Shown piece by piece: positions 16,477 to 24,432 of a stretch of 28,580 nt of DNA. This stretch comes from Dorea sp. (lineage in GTDB: Bacteria; Bacillota_A; Clostridia; Lachnospirales; Lachnospiraceae), in contig JAEDLC010000011.1 of NCBI GenBank assembly GCA_016295505.1, forward strand, positions 1-28,580. Direction: 5' to 3'. The notes beneath the pieces are model-generated. The model was given only the letters and a program-made list of their open reading frames with translations. It was not told where the DNA came from and did no database searches. The position numbers and the translations under genes were made by a program. The first letter of the stretch is position 1. The number at the start of each line of letters is the position of its first letter.

Positions 16477-16507
16477 TTGTATACAAATTAAATAACTGTA
16501 TACAAAT
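16477..16507. promoter_or_regulatory. Operator pair at the proC promoter
   Basis: TGTATACAAAT occurs twice (16478-16488 and 16497-16507), 19 bp apart, just after the expected proC transcription start. The first is part of the perfect palindrome TTGTATACAA (16477-16486). Confidence 0.7.
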
Positions 16508-16532
16508 ATGCACATTGAAAGGATGGGGAAAT

Positions 16533-17327
16533 ATGAAATTAGGATTTATTGGTACAGGTAACATGGCATCTGCCATCATGGGTGGAATTATTAAGAATCA
16601 GGTTATTCCGGCAGAGGAGATTATCGGTGCAGATCTGTTTGCACCAGGAAGAGAAAGAGTAAAAGAACAGTTTGGAATCAATGTAACAGACAGTAATAAA
16701 GAAGTAGTGGAAAAAGCAGAAGTAATTGTATTGTCTGTAAAGCCTCAGTTCTATGCGAGTGTAATCGCAGAGATTAAAGATGATATCAGAGAGAATCAGA
16801 TTATCATTACAATTGCTCCTGGAAAGACGCTTGCATGGCTGGGAGAACAGTTTGGAAAAGCTGTAAAGATCGTTCGTACCATGCCAAATACACCGGCTAT
16901 GGTAGGTGAAGGTATGACAGCTGCATGCCCGAATGAATATATGAAAGAAGACGAGATTACATATGTTAAGACACTGCTGGAAAGTTTCAGCCGTGTAGAG
17001 ATTATTCCGGAACGTCTGATGGATGTAGTTGTATCTGTAAGTGGAAGTTCACCGGCATATGTGTTTATGATGATTGAAGCTATGGCTGATGCAGCAGTAT
17101 CAGGAGGAATGCCAAGACCGCAGGCTTATCAGTTTGCTGCACAGGCAGTGCTTGGTAGTGCAAAGATGGTACTGGATACAGGAAAGCATCCGGGAGAACT
17201 GAAAGATATGGTATGTTCACCGGCGGGAACGACAATTGAAGCAGTTCGTACACTGGAAGAACTGGGATTCAGAAGTGCGATCATTGAAGCTATGAAAGTA
17301 TGTGAAGAGATTTCCAAAAATATGTAG
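16533..17327 (+). CDS. proC: Pyrroline-5-carboxylate reductase
   Basis: A 264-residue ProC. The N-terminal Rossmann motif is 'LGFIGTGNMASAIMGG', then 'SVKPQFY', 'RTMPNTPAMVGEG', 'SVSGSSPAYVF' and the C-terminal signature 'GELKDMVCSPAGTTIEAVRTLE'. It reduces pyrroline-5-carboxylate to L-proline with NAD(P)H. In this locus it would complete the route from hydroxyproline made possible by HypD, as well as serve normal proline synthesis. No proA or proB is present, which favours a salvage role. The start at 16533 has AAAGGATGGGG upstream; longer readings run into the operators and promoter. Confidence 0.96.
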   Translation: MKLGFIGTGNMASAIMGGIIKNQVIPAEEIIGADLFAPGRERVKEQFGINVTDSNKEVVEKAEVIVLSVKPQFYASVIAEIKDDIRENQIIITIAPGKTLAWLGEQFGKAVKIVRTMPNTPAMVGEGMTAACPNEYMKEDEITYVKTLLESFSRVEIIPERLMDVVVSVSGSSPAYVFMMIEAMADAAVSGGMPRPQAYQFAAQAVLGSAKMVLDTGKHPGELKDMVCSPAGTTIEAVRTLEELGFRSAIIEAMKVCEEISKNM

Positions 17328-17341
17328 AGTGTTGAATCTGA

Positions 17342-17383
17342 GGGCAGATGCTGATGAAAAAGGCATCTGCCCTTGCTTCTTTT
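17342..17383 (+). terminator. Rho-independent terminator after proC
   Basis: GGGCAGATGC (17342-17351) pairs perfectly with GCATCTGCCC (17363-17372), followed by TTGCTTCTTTT. Confidence 0.85.
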
Positions 17384-17472
17384 CGGGAATGTGTGATAGA
17401 ATCTCTCTCATAGGTTATGGTGTGTACTCCTTCGTACGAAGCACTTCAAAATAAAAAGACTGGTGAAGATAT

Positions 17473-18114
17473 ATGAAGAAAGAATTGGATTATTTTACAA
17501 TAGATGAAGCATTTGGCGGCAATCAGGAATGGTTCACCAATGTAGTTATGAATATCGGGGGCTGCGGTGCAGCGACTGCCTGTGACAGCTGTATTTATTT
17601 TGCCAGGTATAAAGGCATGAAGGAATGGTATCCTTTTGATGAGGAACATCTTACAAAAGAAGAATATAAAGCGTTCAGTCAGATCATGAAGCCATATATC
17701 CGGCCGCGTGTCGGAGGTGTGAAAAAACTGGAATGGTATATCGATGGTCTGAACCGGTACATTCGGGATGTGAATGAACAAAAGGGTGTCAATACGCAGA
17801 TTACAATGGAAGCATTTTCAGGAAATCACACTTGTAAAGATGCGGGAGATAAGATTCGCAGCCAGATTGATTCCGGCTATCCAGTACCGTATCTGATGCT
17901 GAAGCACAAAGATACACAGAAATTTCAGGATTTTATCTGGCACTGGTTTTTAGTAGTCGGATATGAAGAACTGAAAAATGATATGCAGATTACGGTTGCC
18001 ACGTATGGTGAAGCTACTGAATTTTCCCTGAAAGAATTATGGGATACGGGATATGAAGAAAAGGGAGGAATGATTCTGTATTCAGGTCTGGAGAAAACAG
18101 AATTGAAAATATGA
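17473..18114 (+). CDS. Uncharacterised protein, papain/C39-like cysteine-peptidase pattern
   Basis: A 213-residue protein I do not recognise by family name. 'NIGGCGAATACDSC' (Cys31, with Cys37 and Cys40) resembles the nucleophile turn and helix of papain-fold enzymes such as the C39 group. 'IWHWFLVVGYEE' with His157 resembles the histidine strand that follows. A short 'TYGEATEFSLKELW' comes after it, as in C39-like folds. No signal peptide or membrane helix is seen, so it should be cytoplasmic. Activity and substrate are unknown; a non-proteolytic thiol role is possible. It stands alone between the proC terminator and a cyclophilin gene with its own promoter. The ATG has GGTGA about 8 bp upstream. 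Confidence 0.6.
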   Translation: MKKELDYFTIDEAFGGNQEWFTNVVMNIGGCGAATACDSCIYFARYKGMKEWYPFDEEHLTKEEYKAFSQIMKPYIRPRVGGVKKLEWYIDGLNRYIRDVNEQKGVNTQITMEAFSGNHTCKDAGDKIRSQIDSGYPVPYLMLKHKDTQKFQDFIWHWFLVVGYEELKNDMQITVATYGEATEFSLKELWDTGYEEKGGMILYSGLEKTELKI

Positions 18115-18127
18115 GAAAGAAATAGTC

Positions 18128-18156
18128 TTTACGGATGGGAAAATATCCGTTACAAT
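18128..18156 (+). promoter_or_regulatory. Promoter of the cyclophilin gene with internal inverted repeat
   Basis: TTTACG (18128-18133), 17-bp spacer, TACAAT (18151-18156). ACGGAT (18131-18136) and ATCCGT (18145-18150) form an inverted repeat inside the promoter. Confidence 0.5.
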
Positions 18157-18202
18157 TAAGAAAGTGTACAATGAAATTATGAAAGAAAAGAGGAAACATA
18201 GA

Positions 18203-18721
18203 ATGGAAAACCCAATTATAACAATTGAAATGGAAAATGGAGACGTGATAAAAGCAGAGCTTTACCCGGAGATTGCACCGAACACAGTGAATAATTTTAT
18301 CTCTCTTGTAAAAAAAGGGTATTATGACGGATTGATCTTTCACCGTGTGATAAGAGGATTCATGATTCAGGGCGGATGCCCGGACGGAACCGGTATGGGT
18401 GGTCCTGGATATAATATTAAGGGTGAGTTCCTGCAGAATGGTTTTGCAAATGCACTTGCACATACAGAAGGAGTTCTCTCTATGGCACGTGCAATGCATC
18501 CGGATTCTGCCGGATCCCAGTTTTTTATTATGCATAAGAATGCTCCTCATCTGGATGGTGCATACGCTGCATTTGGTAAAGTTGTGGAAGGTATGGATGT
18601 AGTGAATAAGATTGCAGAAACGGATACAGATTACAGTGACCGACCGCTTACAGAGCAGAAGATGAAAAAGGTGACAGTAGATACGATGGGAATTGATTAT
18701 CCGGAGCCGGAGAGAGCATAA
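18203..18721 (+). CDS. Cyclophilin-type peptidyl-prolyl cis-trans isomerase
   Basis: This 172-residue protein is a single cyclophilin domain that speeds proline isomerisation during folding. It contains the active-site 'FHRVIRGFMIQGG' (His47, Arg48), 'GTGMGGPGYNI', 'GVLSMARAMHPDSAGSQFFI' and 'HLDGAYAAFGKV'. No signal peptide is present, so it is cytoplasmic. I prefer ATG 18203 (starting MENPIITIEM) with AGAGGA about 9 bp upstream. An in-frame ATG at 18164 would add 13 basic residues and lies only 8 bp after the predicted -10. Confidence 0.93.
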   Translation: MENPIITIEMENGDVIKAELYPEIAPNTVNNFISLVKKGYYDGLIFHRVIRGFMIQGGCPDGTGMGGPGYNIKGEFLQNGFANALAHTEGVLSMARAMHPDSAGSQFFIMHKNAPHLDGAYAAFGKVVEGMDVVNKIAETDTDYSDRPLTEQKMKKVTVDTMGIDYPEPERA

Positions 18722-18765
18722 CAGAATCATTATAAAACTTATGAATCAGAGTAATTCTGGCAATG

Positions 18766-18793
18766 ATGTGCTGCGCCTTATGGGGCAGCACAT
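18766..18793 (+). terminator. Hairpin after cyclophilin gene, weak terminator
   Basis: ATGTGCTGC (18766-18774) pairs perfectly with GCAGCACAT (18785-18793), but only a short T-run follows. It could end the cyclophilin transcript or be a leader element of the ecf operon. Confidence 0.45.
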
Positions 18794-18832
18794 TTCAAAT
18801 AGCAGGAAAGCAGACAGTGGAGGTGTGAGCCG

Positions 18833-19684
18833 ATGGATATGGTTCAGACAGAAAAACTGATATATGAATATGAAAAACGGGATGAGGACGGCAATGTGAT
18901 CGGAACATCCAGAGCAGTTGACGGGGTAGATCTTGATGTAAAAGAAGGGCAGTTCATTGCTATTCTCGGACATAATGGATCCGGGAAGTCTACATTTGCG
19001 AAACACATCAATGCGATTCTCGTTCCTACGGAGGGGAGTATGTGGGTGGATGGAAAGAACACCAGTGATCCGGGAGAAATATGGAACGTAAGACAGACTG
19101 CCGGAATGGTATTCCAGAATCCGGATAATCAGATTATCGGCACTGTCGTAGAAGAAGATGTCGGTTTTGGTCCGGAGAATCTTGGAGTGCCTACAGATGA
19201 GATCTGGCAGCGTGTGGAAGAAAGTCTGAAAGCAGTAGGGATGATTGAGTATCGGCATCATTCTCCGAATAAACTGTCCGGAGGTCAGAAGCAGCGTGTA
19301 GCGATCGCAGGTGTTGTAGCGATGGAGCCAAAGTGTATTGTGCTGGATGAACCGACAGCCATGCTGGATCCGGTAGGACGAAAAGAGGTTCTGAAGACAG
19401 TTCAGAAGCTGAGAAAACAGAAACATGTTACAGTGATCCTTATTACACATTATATGGAAGAAGTTGTGGATGCGGACAGGATATTTGTTATGGATCACGG
19501 ACGAATTGTTATGGAAGGAACACCAAAAGAGGTGTTCTCCAGAGTTGAGGAATTGAAAAGTCTCAGACTGGATGTGCCGCAGGTGACGATCCTGGCCGAT
19601 GAACTTAGAAAGAAAGGGCTTAATATACCGGCTGGTATATTAAGAAAAGAAGAGTTGGTGGATATATTATGTCAATTAGAATAG
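18833..19684 (+). CDS. ecfA1: ECF transporter ATPase A1
   Basis: A 283-residue ABC ATPase of the energy-coupling-factor type. It has Walker A 'GHNGSGKST', a Q-loop in 'GMVFQNPDNQIIG', signature 'LSGGQKQRVAIAG', Walker B 'CIVLDEPTAMLDP' and a His-switch 'ITHYMEE'. 'NPDNQ' and the C-terminal extension mark it as EcfA (CbiO) rather than a generic ABC protein. With EcfA2 and EcfT it powers uptake by exchangeable S components for vitamins or metal ions; none is encoded in this window. GGAGGTG precedes the ATG, and the gene overlaps ecfA2 by 16 bp. Confidence 0.94.
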   Translation: MDMVQTEKLIYEYEKRDEDGNVIGTSRAVDGVDLDVKEGQFIAILGHNGSGKSTFAKHINAILVPTEGSMWVDGKNTSDPGEIWNVRQTAGMVFQNPDNQIIGTVVEEDVGFGPENLGVPTDEIWQRVEESLKAVGMIEYRHHSPNKLSGGQKQRVAIAGVVAMEPKCIVLDEPTAMLDPVGRKEVLKTVQKLRKQKHVTVILITHYMEEVVDADRIFVMDHGRIVMEGTPKEVFSRVEELKSLRLDVPQVTILADELRKKGLNIPAGILRKEELVDILCQLE

Positions 19685-20526
19685 AACATCTGAATTATGT
19701 ATACAGTGCGGGAACCGCATATGAAAAACATGCTTTAAAGGATATCTGCCTGGAAATACCTCATGGAGAGTTTGTTGGAATCATTGGTCATACAGGGTCG
19801 GGAAAATCAACATTGATACAACATTTGAACGGGCTGATGAAAGCAACAAGTGGGGCCTTGTATTATAATGATGAAAATATCTATGCAGATGGATATAATA
19901 TGAAAGAGCTGCGCAATCAGGTGGGACTGGTCTTTCAGTATCCTGAGCATCAGCTGTTTGAGGTAGATGTAATGTCAGACGTATGCTTCGGGCCGAAAAA
20001 TCAGGGCCTGAGTAAGCAGGAATGTGAAAAGCGGGCGCTGGAGGCACTTAAGCTGGTAGGACTGAAAGAGAAGTATTACAAATCTTCTCCTTTTGAACTG
20101 TCGGGAGGTCAGAAGAGAAGGGTGGCAATTGCCGGTGTCCTGGCGATGCGGCCGAAAGTTCTGGTTCTGGATGAACCAACGGCAGGACTTGATCCGAAGG
20201 GAAGAGACGATATTCTGGAACAGATTGCTTATCTGCATAAAGAGAGTGATATGACGGTCATTCTTGTATCGCACAGTATGGAAGATATTGCACGATATGC
20301 GGATCGTATTATTGTAATGAATAAAGGAAGTGTCATGTATAATGACAGGCCGAAGAATGTATTTGCACATTATCAGGAACTGGAGCAAGTCGGGCTTGCG
20401 GCACCGCAGGTCACCTATATCATGCATGCGCTTAAGGAGAAGGGATTCCCGGTGGAAGTCAATGTGACTACAGTAGAAGAAGCCGCAGGAGAGATCCTTC
20501 GGGTATTGGAGAAGAAGAATGATTAG
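19669..20526 (+). CDS. ecfA2: ECF transporter ATPase A2
   Basis: A 285-residue partner ATPase with Walker A 'GHTGSGKST', Q-loop 'GLVFQYPEHQLFE', signature 'LSGGQKRRVAIAG', Walker B 'VLVLDEPTAGLDP' and 'VSHSMED'. The 'YPEHQLFE' variant and its position after ecfA1 identify it as EcfA2. It forms the ATPase heterodimer of the module. It overlaps both neighbours (16 bp and 8 bp), which indicates translational coupling. Confidence 0.94.
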   Translation: MSIRIEHLNYVYSAGTAYEKHALKDICLEIPHGEFVGIIGHTGSGKSTLIQHLNGLMKATSGALYYNDENIYADGYNMKELRNQVGLVFQYPEHQLFEVDVMSDVCFGPKNQGLSKQECEKRALEALKLVGLKEKYYKSSPFELSGGQKRRVAIAGVLAMRPKVLVLDEPTAGLDPKGRDDILEQIAYLHKESDMTVILVSHSMEDIARYADRIIVMNKGSVMYNDRPKNVFAHYQELEQVGLAAPQVTYIMHALKEKGFPVEVNVTTVEEAAGEILRVLEKKND

Positions 20527-21343
20527 AGATATAACGATTGGACAATATTATCCGGCAAAAAGTATACTACACAGATTGGATCCAAGAGTCAAACTGATGG
20601 GAACGCTGTTGTATCTGGTGTCTTTGTTTCTGTTCAGCAGCATTTCCGGCTATCTGATTACGACGTTATTTCTGGCAATTGTCATATATCTGTCAAAGGT
20701 TCCGCTGAGCTATATTGTAAAAGGTTTGAGGCCGATCATTATGCTGCTGATGATTACGGTTATTTTTAATCTGTTTCTTACCAGAAGCGGGGATGTACTG
20801 TTTCATGCGTGGATATTTACGATTACAGAAGGCGGTCTTCGCACAGCTGTCTATATGGCGATACGCCTGATTTATCTGATTATAGGGTCTTCGCTTATGA
20901 CATTTACAACGACGCCAAACGAGTTGACAGATGGCATTGAAGCACTTTTGTATCCATTGAATAAGGTTCATGTCCCGGTGCATGAGATTGCTATGGTAAT
21001 GTCAATCGCACTCAGGTTTATTCCGATTCTGCTGGAAGAGACAGATAAGATTATGAAGGCTCAGATTGCACGTGGAGCAGATCTGGAAAGCGGGAATATG
21101 ATTCAGAAGGCGAAAAGTATGATCCCGATTCTGGTGCCGCTGTTTGTATCGGCGTTTCGAAGAGCCAATGACCTTGCTATGGCAATGGAAGCGAGATGTT
21201 ACCGTGGTGGAGAAGGCAGGACAAAGATGAAACCTCTTCGTTATGAGAAGTGTGATTATGTGGCATATCTTATTGTGATCGTATATGTGGTCGCTGTTGT
21301 ATTGATTGGAAGATATGTACCTCTCCATATAGGAATGTTGTGA
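20519..21343 (+). CDS. ecfT: ECF transporter transmembrane subunit T
   Basis: A 274-residue membrane protein with several hydrophobic segments (for example 'LLYLVSLFLFSSISGYLITTLFLAIVIYL' split across helices 1-2, and 'AYLIVIVYVVAVVLIGRYV' at the end). The two EcfT coupling motifs are 'AQIARGAD' and 'AMEARCYRGG', which dock on the ATPases. It starts inside the end of ecfA2 and stops 1 bp before truA, so it is part of a tight four-gene operon. Confidence 0.93.
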   Translation: MIRDITIGQYYPAKSILHRLDPRVKLMGTLLYLVSLFLFSSISGYLITTLFLAIVIYLSKVPLSYIVKGLRPIIMLLMITVIFNLFLTRSGDVLFHAWIFTITEGGLRTAVYMAIRLIYLIIGSSLMTFTTTPNELTDGIEALLYPLNKVHVPVHEIAMVMSIALRFIPILLEETDKIMKAQIARGADLESGNMIQKAKSMIPILVPLFVSAFRRANDLAMAMEARCYRGGEGRTKMKPLRYEKCDYVAYLIVIVYVVAVVLIGRYVPLHIGML

Positions 21344-21344
21344 T

Positions 21345-22088
21345 ATGAAAAGAATCAGGTTAGTTGTTGCCTATGACGGAACGAATTATTGTGGCTGGCA
21401 GGTGCAGCCGAATGGAGTCACAATTGAAGAAAAATTGAATAATTCGATTACTGAATTGACGGGGGAAATTATTCATGTTACAGGTGCGAGTCGTACGGAT
21501 TCAGGGGTACATGCACTTGGGAATGTGGCGGTATTTGATACGGAATCATCCATTCCGCCGGAAAGGTTCGCCTATGCGCTGAATCAGAGACTTCCGGGGG
21601 ATATTGTGGTGGTTTCTTCTGATGAGGTTTCATCCCTCTGGCATCCCAGACATCAGGATCATATTATAAAAACTTATGAATATCATATTTATAATGAAAA
21701 GGTACCGAATCCTCTGAAAAGCAGATACAGCGCGTATGTATCGTTTCCTCTGGATATCGAACTGATGAAGCAGGGGGCATCTTATCTCGTGGGGGAACAT
21801 GATTTTTCCAGTTTCTGCAATGTAAGGACGAATGCGGTAGATACTGTCCGCACGATATATGATATTGAGATCTGGAAGGCAGGGCCGGAGATTACAATTC
21901 GCGTGACCGGAAATGGTTTTTTATATAATATGGTCAGAATTATAGCGGGAACTTTGATCCGTGTGGGAAGAAAATTTTACACTCCGGAGAAGATAAGAGA
22001 CATTATGGAAGCAAAAAAACATACTTCGGAGGGAGTTACGGCACCTCCGGAGGGGCTTGTCCTTGTGAAAATCCAGTATGAAGAATAG
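21345..22088 (+). CDS. truA: tRNA pseudouridine synthase A (second, syntenic copy)
   Basis: A 247-residue TruA with catalytic Asp52 in 'SRTDSGVHALG', 'YDGTNYCGWQVQ' before it, and 'HDFSSF' and 'GNGFLYNMVRIIAGTLIRVG' in the C-terminal half. It modifies U38-U40 in tRNA anticodon arms. The ecfA1-ecfA2-ecfT-truA order is the one seen in Bacillus and many Firmicutes, so this is the likely ancestral copy; the usual rplM-rpsI pair does not follow. The start is only 1 bp after the ecfT stop. Compare the nrdR-linked copy at 3478. Confidence 0.94.
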   Translation: MKRIRLVVAYDGTNYCGWQVQPNGVTIEEKLNNSITELTGEIIHVTGASRTDSGVHALGNVAVFDTESSIPPERFAYALNQRLPGDIVVVSSDEVSSLWHPRHQDHIIKTYEYHIYNEKVPNPLKSRYSAYVSFPLDIELMKQGASYLVGEHDFSSFCNVRTNAVDTVRTIYDIEIWKAGPEITIRVTGNGFLYNMVRIIAGTLIRVGRKFYTPEKIRDIMEAKKHTSEGVTAPPEGLVLVKIQYEE

Positions 22089-22246
22089 AAAAATAATTGG
22101 CAAAATGACATCTTCATTTTTGTGATAATTGCAAAAAATTCTTCATATCAAAAAAGAAAAAACAAAAAAACTTCAAAAAAGCTCTATACAAAGCCAATTT
22201 TTATGTTAATATATAAAATACATTAATTCACAGGGAGGATTGAATT

Positions 22247-24229
22247 ATGGAAATGTTTTTGAAAATTGTTCCGTTCCTGGGTATTTTGGGCCTTTTGTTT
22301 GCAGCATACCTTGCAGCAAGGGTAAATAAGCAGGAACCAGGAACAGACAGAATGAAGGAGATTGCATCTGCAATCAGTGATGGAGCACAGGCGTTCCTGA
22401 CAGCAGAATATAAAATTCTTATCATATTCGTTGCGGTACTCTTTGTGCTCATTGGTGTCGGTATCGGAAACTGGATTACAGCAATTTGCTTTGTTGTTGG
22501 AGCATTGTTTTCTACACTGGCAGGCTTCTGCGGAATGAAGGTTGCTACGAAGGCAAATGTCAGAACAGCAAATGCAGCGAAAGAAAAGGGAATGAATAAA
22601 GCTCTTTCCATTGCATTTTCCGGTGGAGCAGTTATGGGTATGTGCGTGGCTGGATTTGGTGTCTTTGGTGTGAGCGTTATCTACCTCATTACGAGAAATG
22701 TAGATATCATTACCGGATTCAGTCTTGGAGCATCTTCTATTGCATTGTTTGCCCGTGTTGGCGGTGGTATCTATACGAAAGCTGCAGACGTAGGAGCGGA
22801 TCTGGTAGGTAAGGTTGAAGCTGGTATCCCTGAGGATGATCCGCGTAACCCGGCGGTTATTGCTGACAATGTAGGTGATAACGTAGGTGATGTTGCAGGA
22901 ATGGGTGCCGATCTGTTTGAATCTTATGTGGGAGCTTTGATTTCGGCTTTGACTTTGGGAATTGTATATTTCCAGGAGGAAGGAGCTGTATTCCCGTTGC
23001 TTATCGCCGGACTGGGTCTGGTTGCGTCTATTCTGGGAACTTTCTTTGTAAAGGGTGACGAGAAGTCCAACCCACATAAAGCATTGAAGATGGGATCTTA
23101 CGTAGCGAGTGCTCTGGTGCTGATTATTTCTGTTGTGTTAAGCAGATATTTCTTTGGGGATTTCAGAGCAGCAATCGCGATTGTTGCAGGACTGGTTGTT
23201 GGTCTTCTGATCGGTATTATCACAGAGGTATATACATCCGGTGATTATAAGTCTGTAAAAGAAATCGCCGAGCAGTCTGAGACCGGATCTGCTACAACGA
23301 TTATCAGTGGTCTTGCCGTTGGAATGAAGTCTACAGCTATCCCAATTCTGTTAATCTGTGTAGGTATCTTTATTGCATATCAGTCATGCGGACTTTACGG
23401 AATCGCTCTTGCGGCAGTTGGAATGCTGTCTACGACTGCAATTACGGTTGCAGTAGATGCATACGGACCGATTGCTGATAATGCAGGTGGTATTGCTGAA
23501 ATGTCCGGGCTGGAGCATGAAGTTCGTCAGATCACAGATAAACTGGATGCGGTTGGAAATACAACAGCTGCCATGGGTAAAGGTTTTGCAATTGGATCAG
23601 CGGCATTGACGGCTCTTGCATTGTTTGTGTCTTATGCAGAAGCTGTTAAGCTTGAGACAATTGATATTCTTGACAGCCGTGTTATCATCGGACTTCTGAT
23701 CGGTGGTATGCTTCCGTTCCTGTTCTCTGCCATGACGATGTCATCTGTATCAAAAGCAGCATATCAGATGATTGAGGAAGTAAGACGTCAGTTCAGAACA
23801 ATGCCGGGAATCATGCAGGGAACGGAGAAGCCGGATTATAAATCATGCGTTGCCATTTCTACAACAGCAGCACTGAAGGAGATGCTGGTACCGGGTATTA
23901 TGGCAGTAGTTGCTCCGTTAGCTGTTGGAATTCTGTTAGGACCTGCTTCTCTTGGAGGACTTCTGGCAGGAGCACTTGTTACAGGTGTTATGATGGCTAT
24001 CTTCATGTCTAATGCAGGTGGTGCATGGGACAATGCGAAGAAATATATCGAAGATGGAAACCATGGTGGAAAAGGAAGCGAAGCACACAAAGCAGCTGTA
24101 GTTGGAGATACAGTTGGAGATCCGTTTAAGGATACATCAGGTCCATCTATTAATATTCTGATCAAGCTGATGACAATTGTGTCACTCGTATTTGCACCAT
24201 TATTCCTGTCTATTGGCGGACTGCTGTAA
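22247..24229 (+). CDS. hppA: Membrane-bound ion-pumping pyrophosphatase
   Basis: A 660-residue polytopic protein of the M-PPase family, which uses pyrophosphate hydrolysis to pump H+ or Na+ out of the cell. Catalytic signatures are 'ADVGADLVGKVE', 'DDPRNPAVIADNVGDNVGDVAGMGADLFES', given here as one family block in two parts, and near the C-terminus 'GDTVGDPFKDTSGP'. 'GNTTAAMGKG' has Ala where potassium-independent enzymes have Lys, so it should be K+-dependent; many such enzymes pump Na+, but the ion cannot be settled by eye. The ribosome site is GGGAGG. It has a 158-bp AT-rich upstream gap and a strong terminator, so it is a single-gene unit. Confidence 0.95.
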   Translation: MEMFLKIVPFLGILGLLFAAYLAARVNKQEPGTDRMKEIASAISDGAQAFLTAEYKILIIFVAVLFVLIGVGIGNWITAICFVVGALFSTLAGFCGMKVATKANVRTANAAKEKGMNKALSIAFSGGAVMGMCVAGFGVFGVSVIYLITRNVDIITGFSLGASSIALFARVGGGIYTKAADVGADLVGKVEAGIPEDDPRNPAVIADNVGDNVGDVAGMGADLFESYVGALISALTLGIVYFQEEGAVFPLLIAGLGLVASILGTFFVKGDEKSNPHKALKMGSYVASALVLIISVVLSRYFFGDFRAAIAIVAGLVVGLLIGIITEVYTSGDYKSVKEIAEQSETGSATTIISGLAVGMKSTAIPILLICVGIFIAYQSCGLYGIALAAVGMLSTTAITVAVDAYGPIADNAGGIAEMSGLEHEVRQITDKLDAVGNTTAAMGKGFAIGSAALTALALFVSYAEAVKLETIDILDSRVIIGLLIGGMLPFLFSAMTMSSVSKAAYQMIEEVRRQFRTMPGIMQGTEKPDYKSCVAISTTAALKEMLVPGIMAVVAPLAVGILLGPASLGGLLAGALVTGVMMAIFMSNAGGAWDNAKKYIEDGNHGGKGSEAHKAAVVGDTVGDPFKDTSGPSINILIKLMTIVSLVFAPLFLSIGGLL

Positions 24230-24256
24230 CAGGAATACCATATCTTTGGATTACAG

Positions 24257-24293
24257 ACAGTATTGTCGGATATATCCGACAATACTGTTTTTA
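24257..24293 (+). terminator. Rho-independent terminator after hppA
   Basis: A near-continuous 16-bp perfect stem (ACAGTATTGTCGGAT and its complement) with a very small loop is followed by TTTTT. Confidence 0.9.
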
Positions 24294-24432
24294 TGTGGCA
24301 GGAGAATTCACAATCTGTTTTGTATTCTTTGTTACGGAGAAAAAGGATAGGACTGGAAAGGAAAAGAAGATTGTGATAAGATATGTGACGATGGGATTAT
24401 TGAAGATATAGTATAGAAAAGAGGCAATGAAT

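Noticed and set aside
22089..22246. Riboswitch or small RNA upstream of hppA
   Set aside because: The gap is AT-rich and A-tract-heavy with no convincing stem or known aptamer pattern; no promoter could be set with confidence.
22223..23077. Minus-strand open frame of 284 codons across the start of hppA
   Set aside because: It is a shadow of the membrane pyrophosphatase, rich in Ser, Asn and Cys, with no start signal or motif.
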